Assembly: GCA_945910005.1 (NCBI GenBank)
Contig: OX246741.1
Span: 14,266,832 to 14,330,831 of the forward strand
DNA: 64,000 nt
Direction: 5' to 3'
Source: Isoperla grammatica
Lineage: Eukaryota > Arthropoda > Insecta > Plecoptera > Perlodidae
The stretch's first letter is position 1; every line of letters begins with the position of its first letter. The translations under genes and the position numbers were made by a program. The notes under the pieces were generated by a model. That model did not search any database. It saw only the letters and a program-made list of their open reading frames with translations, and was not told the origin of the DNA. Of the stretch, positions 61,276-64,000 are shown piece after piece.

Positions 61276-64000
61276 AACATTAGCAAGTAACAAGATATTT
61301 TGATAAATACAATTGGTAAATAAATAGCTAAATTGAAAATAAACTGCCATATTACTGGCATCATTCAATTGGCAACAGTTTTTCCACCTCTAGAATTTGT
61401 CTGGCGATAGAGTTGTAAAGTTGCCTACGATCACCTGTCCGTCATCTGCACGTGTGTGTATCAAAACACGCATAAAAACAAACAAGAGATGACTAATCCT
61501 CCAGACTCGAATTGGGAACACAGATCTCTGCCGGGTCATTACTTCCTCCATTATCATTATCCTCTTCAGCAGGGCAAACCGCAGTAATAACTAGCATGGT
61601 ACTAACGAGAAAATTGCACTTTTAAATTTCTAGTTTAAAAAAAAAAATGACAACCACTAGATCTATGACAGTCAATATATAGAAACTAGATGAGGACTGG
61701 ACACGTAGCTGGCCGGTTGTGAAAGTGACAAAATAGTTCGACTTTGAGGATATGTTTCAATTAAGGTGTATCGGTCATACTAGCGGAAAGAAGATGCTAA
61801 TTTGTTTTTTAGGGAAAGTCGATAATAATTGGTCAACTGATTTGCGTAGCCGTATTTTGGGTGGGGGGGGGGGCTCATATCACTCTTCGCCTGGGATAGA
61901 AATCTAGTGAAATCAAATTCCCCTCCCCTACCCAATACGTCTCTGGAATCCGCCACTGGTCCTAAGGTAACTTAATATTTAAACAAACTACAAAGGGATG
62001 TATTTATTTACAGTACGTTGCAGTAACCAAGTTGCCCTCTTTAGTCTACGTGCAATGTAACTAACACCTACACCCGCCATCAAATAATGCATGAAGACAT
62101 GTGCGACATTGGCACATATTCTTATCTTTGTGTACATTTAAAAGGCACGATTTAATTCACAAGATACGTATACGTACGCACTTGCCTTACTTATCATGTA
62201 CTTGTTATTAACAGTGTGATTGTTATATTGTTGTTAATTCACGGTCGCACGCAGCACGTACTGCATAATTTGATGATGGCTAAGCAGGAATGAAAGACAA
62301 AAGGTTATACATGCTCAGCTCTTTATCAAAATAATCCTTTCTTTACGTGTCAAGGTTATTCCAAACAGCTAAATTATTTAGAGGGTGGGATTTCCCAAGT
62401 TATCTTTTATATCTATACTGTATTAAAATCTAGACCAACTTTTGAATTTTTGTTTTAAATTTGACTTATGTTTTCAGTAAAGTATGCTATGTATTTCTCC
62501 CCCCCCCCTGTTATCCCCTTACAGCAATGTATTAAAACGACGTTAGCACAACAATGACATAAATCAAAAACGCAAAACACACGCAACAAGTAGTTTGATA
62601 TGAATCAGTGCAGTTTCTCAACTGGTGGGCCGCGGGATAGCGTTGGCTTGTACACGGTTTTCACCTCGAATATCAGATAACATCTCACTAGTATTTTGGT
62701 TAACCCCACCATGTAACGTTGGTATTTCTTTAAGTATTACTTTGTATAGCGTAATACTATAATCAACAAATAAGCTATTTGGTAGATTTCGAAGGTTTTG
62801 ATTGGCGGTTGTCATTTTAGAAACAAGTTTTTCGACGAATAAATAAACTATTGGGATATTGTATTGTAATACTGGTCTACTAGTTTGAAATAGGTAGTAA
62901 ATCAAAGTAGGTTTCGTTTTATAAACTTTTAAGAAGAGATTGTCGAAAGCAAACTCGATACCCGTATAACAATAATATTTTTTTGCGCAACACAAGCTTA
63001 TTTGAAATGTGTGTCTTCTGTTCACAGTTTTATATCTGAATAAGATCAAATCAATAAATTTATAACTACATGTGTTGGACGATAGGAAAGTTCCGGGCGA
63101 AGTTGATGTTACTTATTATTCTTTTTACTTATTGGGATTGTGGGATTACTTATTACTTATTATATTATTACTACTACTATATTAAGTGGATGTTATTATT
63201 GTAAATGCTCTTGTATTATTAGAGTTGTCTTTATAATGTATATCTAATTTTTACAATTAAAAATCAATATAAGTACACGCACGAGGAGCCCCCCCCCCCC
63301 ACACACACAGATTAGAATCTGTGACAAATTATGCCAATCGAAAGTTAAAATAATGATTGAAAAAAAATAGGCATGTTATTATTTTCACCAGGTTCATTGT
63401 CAGTCGAAAGAGGCATTATTAGCCACGGCTTTCTGAACGTACGCTGGCTGGTTCCAGCGCTTTACGTGCGTAACCAGTGTCGGCCTGTGGTGTGTACAAT
63501 ACACACCAATACAGTAATAAACAATTTCATGAATAATTTCGCCTAATTGGGCATATCGGTAGTCTAAGAAAGTAAACGTGTATTGTGTTGTTTTTCAACG
63601 TACGGTTATCATAGTTTACTTATACTCTAAGAATGTTAAGTAGCTGATAATGTTTAATGACGTCAATTGTTTTGCAAGTATGCTAGCTAGTACATAACAT
63701 ACAAACGTGATGCTATAGCCTATTGGTAGCTTTTTAAGGCGTATTTGAATCCTACTGATGATATGAAGATAAGACATTACATAAATAAATAGGAAATAAC
63801 AATTTAGTAACCTATTCCAATTTGAAAACATATCAAAGTGACCATTGGTCGTTCATCTGATTTTAAGTAAGATATTTATGTAGCACGGTGGAATTAAACA
63901 ATTTTCAGTTGAATTGACGGTAATATGAGGTGAAGAAACGTTAATTTTCAGTGAGGCACAAATTAAATTACCGCTTCTTATGACATGACAGAACTCAAAG
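61276..64000. other. No gene recognised to the end of the window
   Basis: AT-rich. Homopolymer G/C runs at 61861-61873, 62499-62508 and 63290-63300; GGAATCCGCCACTGG at about 61948 resembles the terminal motif of the CAGTGGCG-type elements. Minus-strand frames at 62618-63049 and 63616-63831 are open but carry no recognised domain. Confidence 0.45.

Noticed and set aside
62618..63049. 143-codon minus-strand ORF
   Set aside because: AT-rich, no domain recognised, no supporting context.

Overview
The window looks like one contig piece of a repeat-rich arthropod nuclear genome, most probably an insect. The receptor gene here resembles insect and vertebrate relaxin-type LGRs, introns are long and AT-rich, and short inverted-repeat transposons, tRNA-derived SINEs and microsatellites are everywhere. 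I cannot place the species. There is no sign of prokaryotic or organelle sequence. One 200-base assembly gap lies at 43364-43563.

1-25.5 kb: the 3' two thirds of one plus-strand gene for a type C leucine-rich-repeat GPCR (relaxin-receptor-like, RXFP/LGR3/LGR4 group). Twelve exons can be placed. Six are LRR exons in the classic phase-2, mostly 72-bp format. Six encode the hinge and the seven-transmembrane domain, up to the NPLLY motif and part of the C-tail. All splice phases agree. The signal peptide, any LDLa module and the first LRRs must lie upstream of the window. A tRNA-Asp(GUC) gene sits antisense inside the TM1-TM2 intron.

The most unusual property is that four of the six hinge/7TM exons carry a tandem array built from their own exon/intron edge: 8 x 141 bp (hinge acceptor), 8 x 39 bp (TM2 acceptor), 9 x 84 bp (TM3 donor), 17 x 50 bp (TM6 donor) and 2 x 102 bp (TM7 acceptor). 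Every array unit therefore carries a splice-site-like boundary. In each acceptor array only the last copy, and in the 50-bp donor array only the first, keeps the reading frame. The 84-bp donor array stays in frame throughout. The LRR exons show nothing of the kind.

The introns hold elements with clear boundaries: hAT-like elements with 8-bp target duplications (3686-4127; 11334-12764), a TTAA-flanked MITE (5155-5390), nested foldbacks (12.8-13.4 kb), a head-to-head degenerate satellite (17.0-19.2 kb) and a 3.55-kb element with about 1.17-kb terminal inverted repeats (19794-23348).

25.5-31.6 kb: intergenic-looking DNA with a LINE fragment and several MITEs.

31.6-54.8 kb: two direct copies of an about 11-kb segment (31619-42496 and 43564-54806), separated by an 0.87-kb unique spacer and the gap. 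The copies differ by SINE/MITE-scale insertions, small tandem duplications and a large GT expansion. Two blocks (near 36.9-37.3/49.15-49.5 kb and 37.56-37.8/49.8-50.05 kb) are nearly identical. The spacer carries a broken reading frame for a P2RX7 C-terminal ('ballast')-like domain protein.

54.8-64 kb: no gene recognised; MITEs, short tandem duplications and simple repeats.
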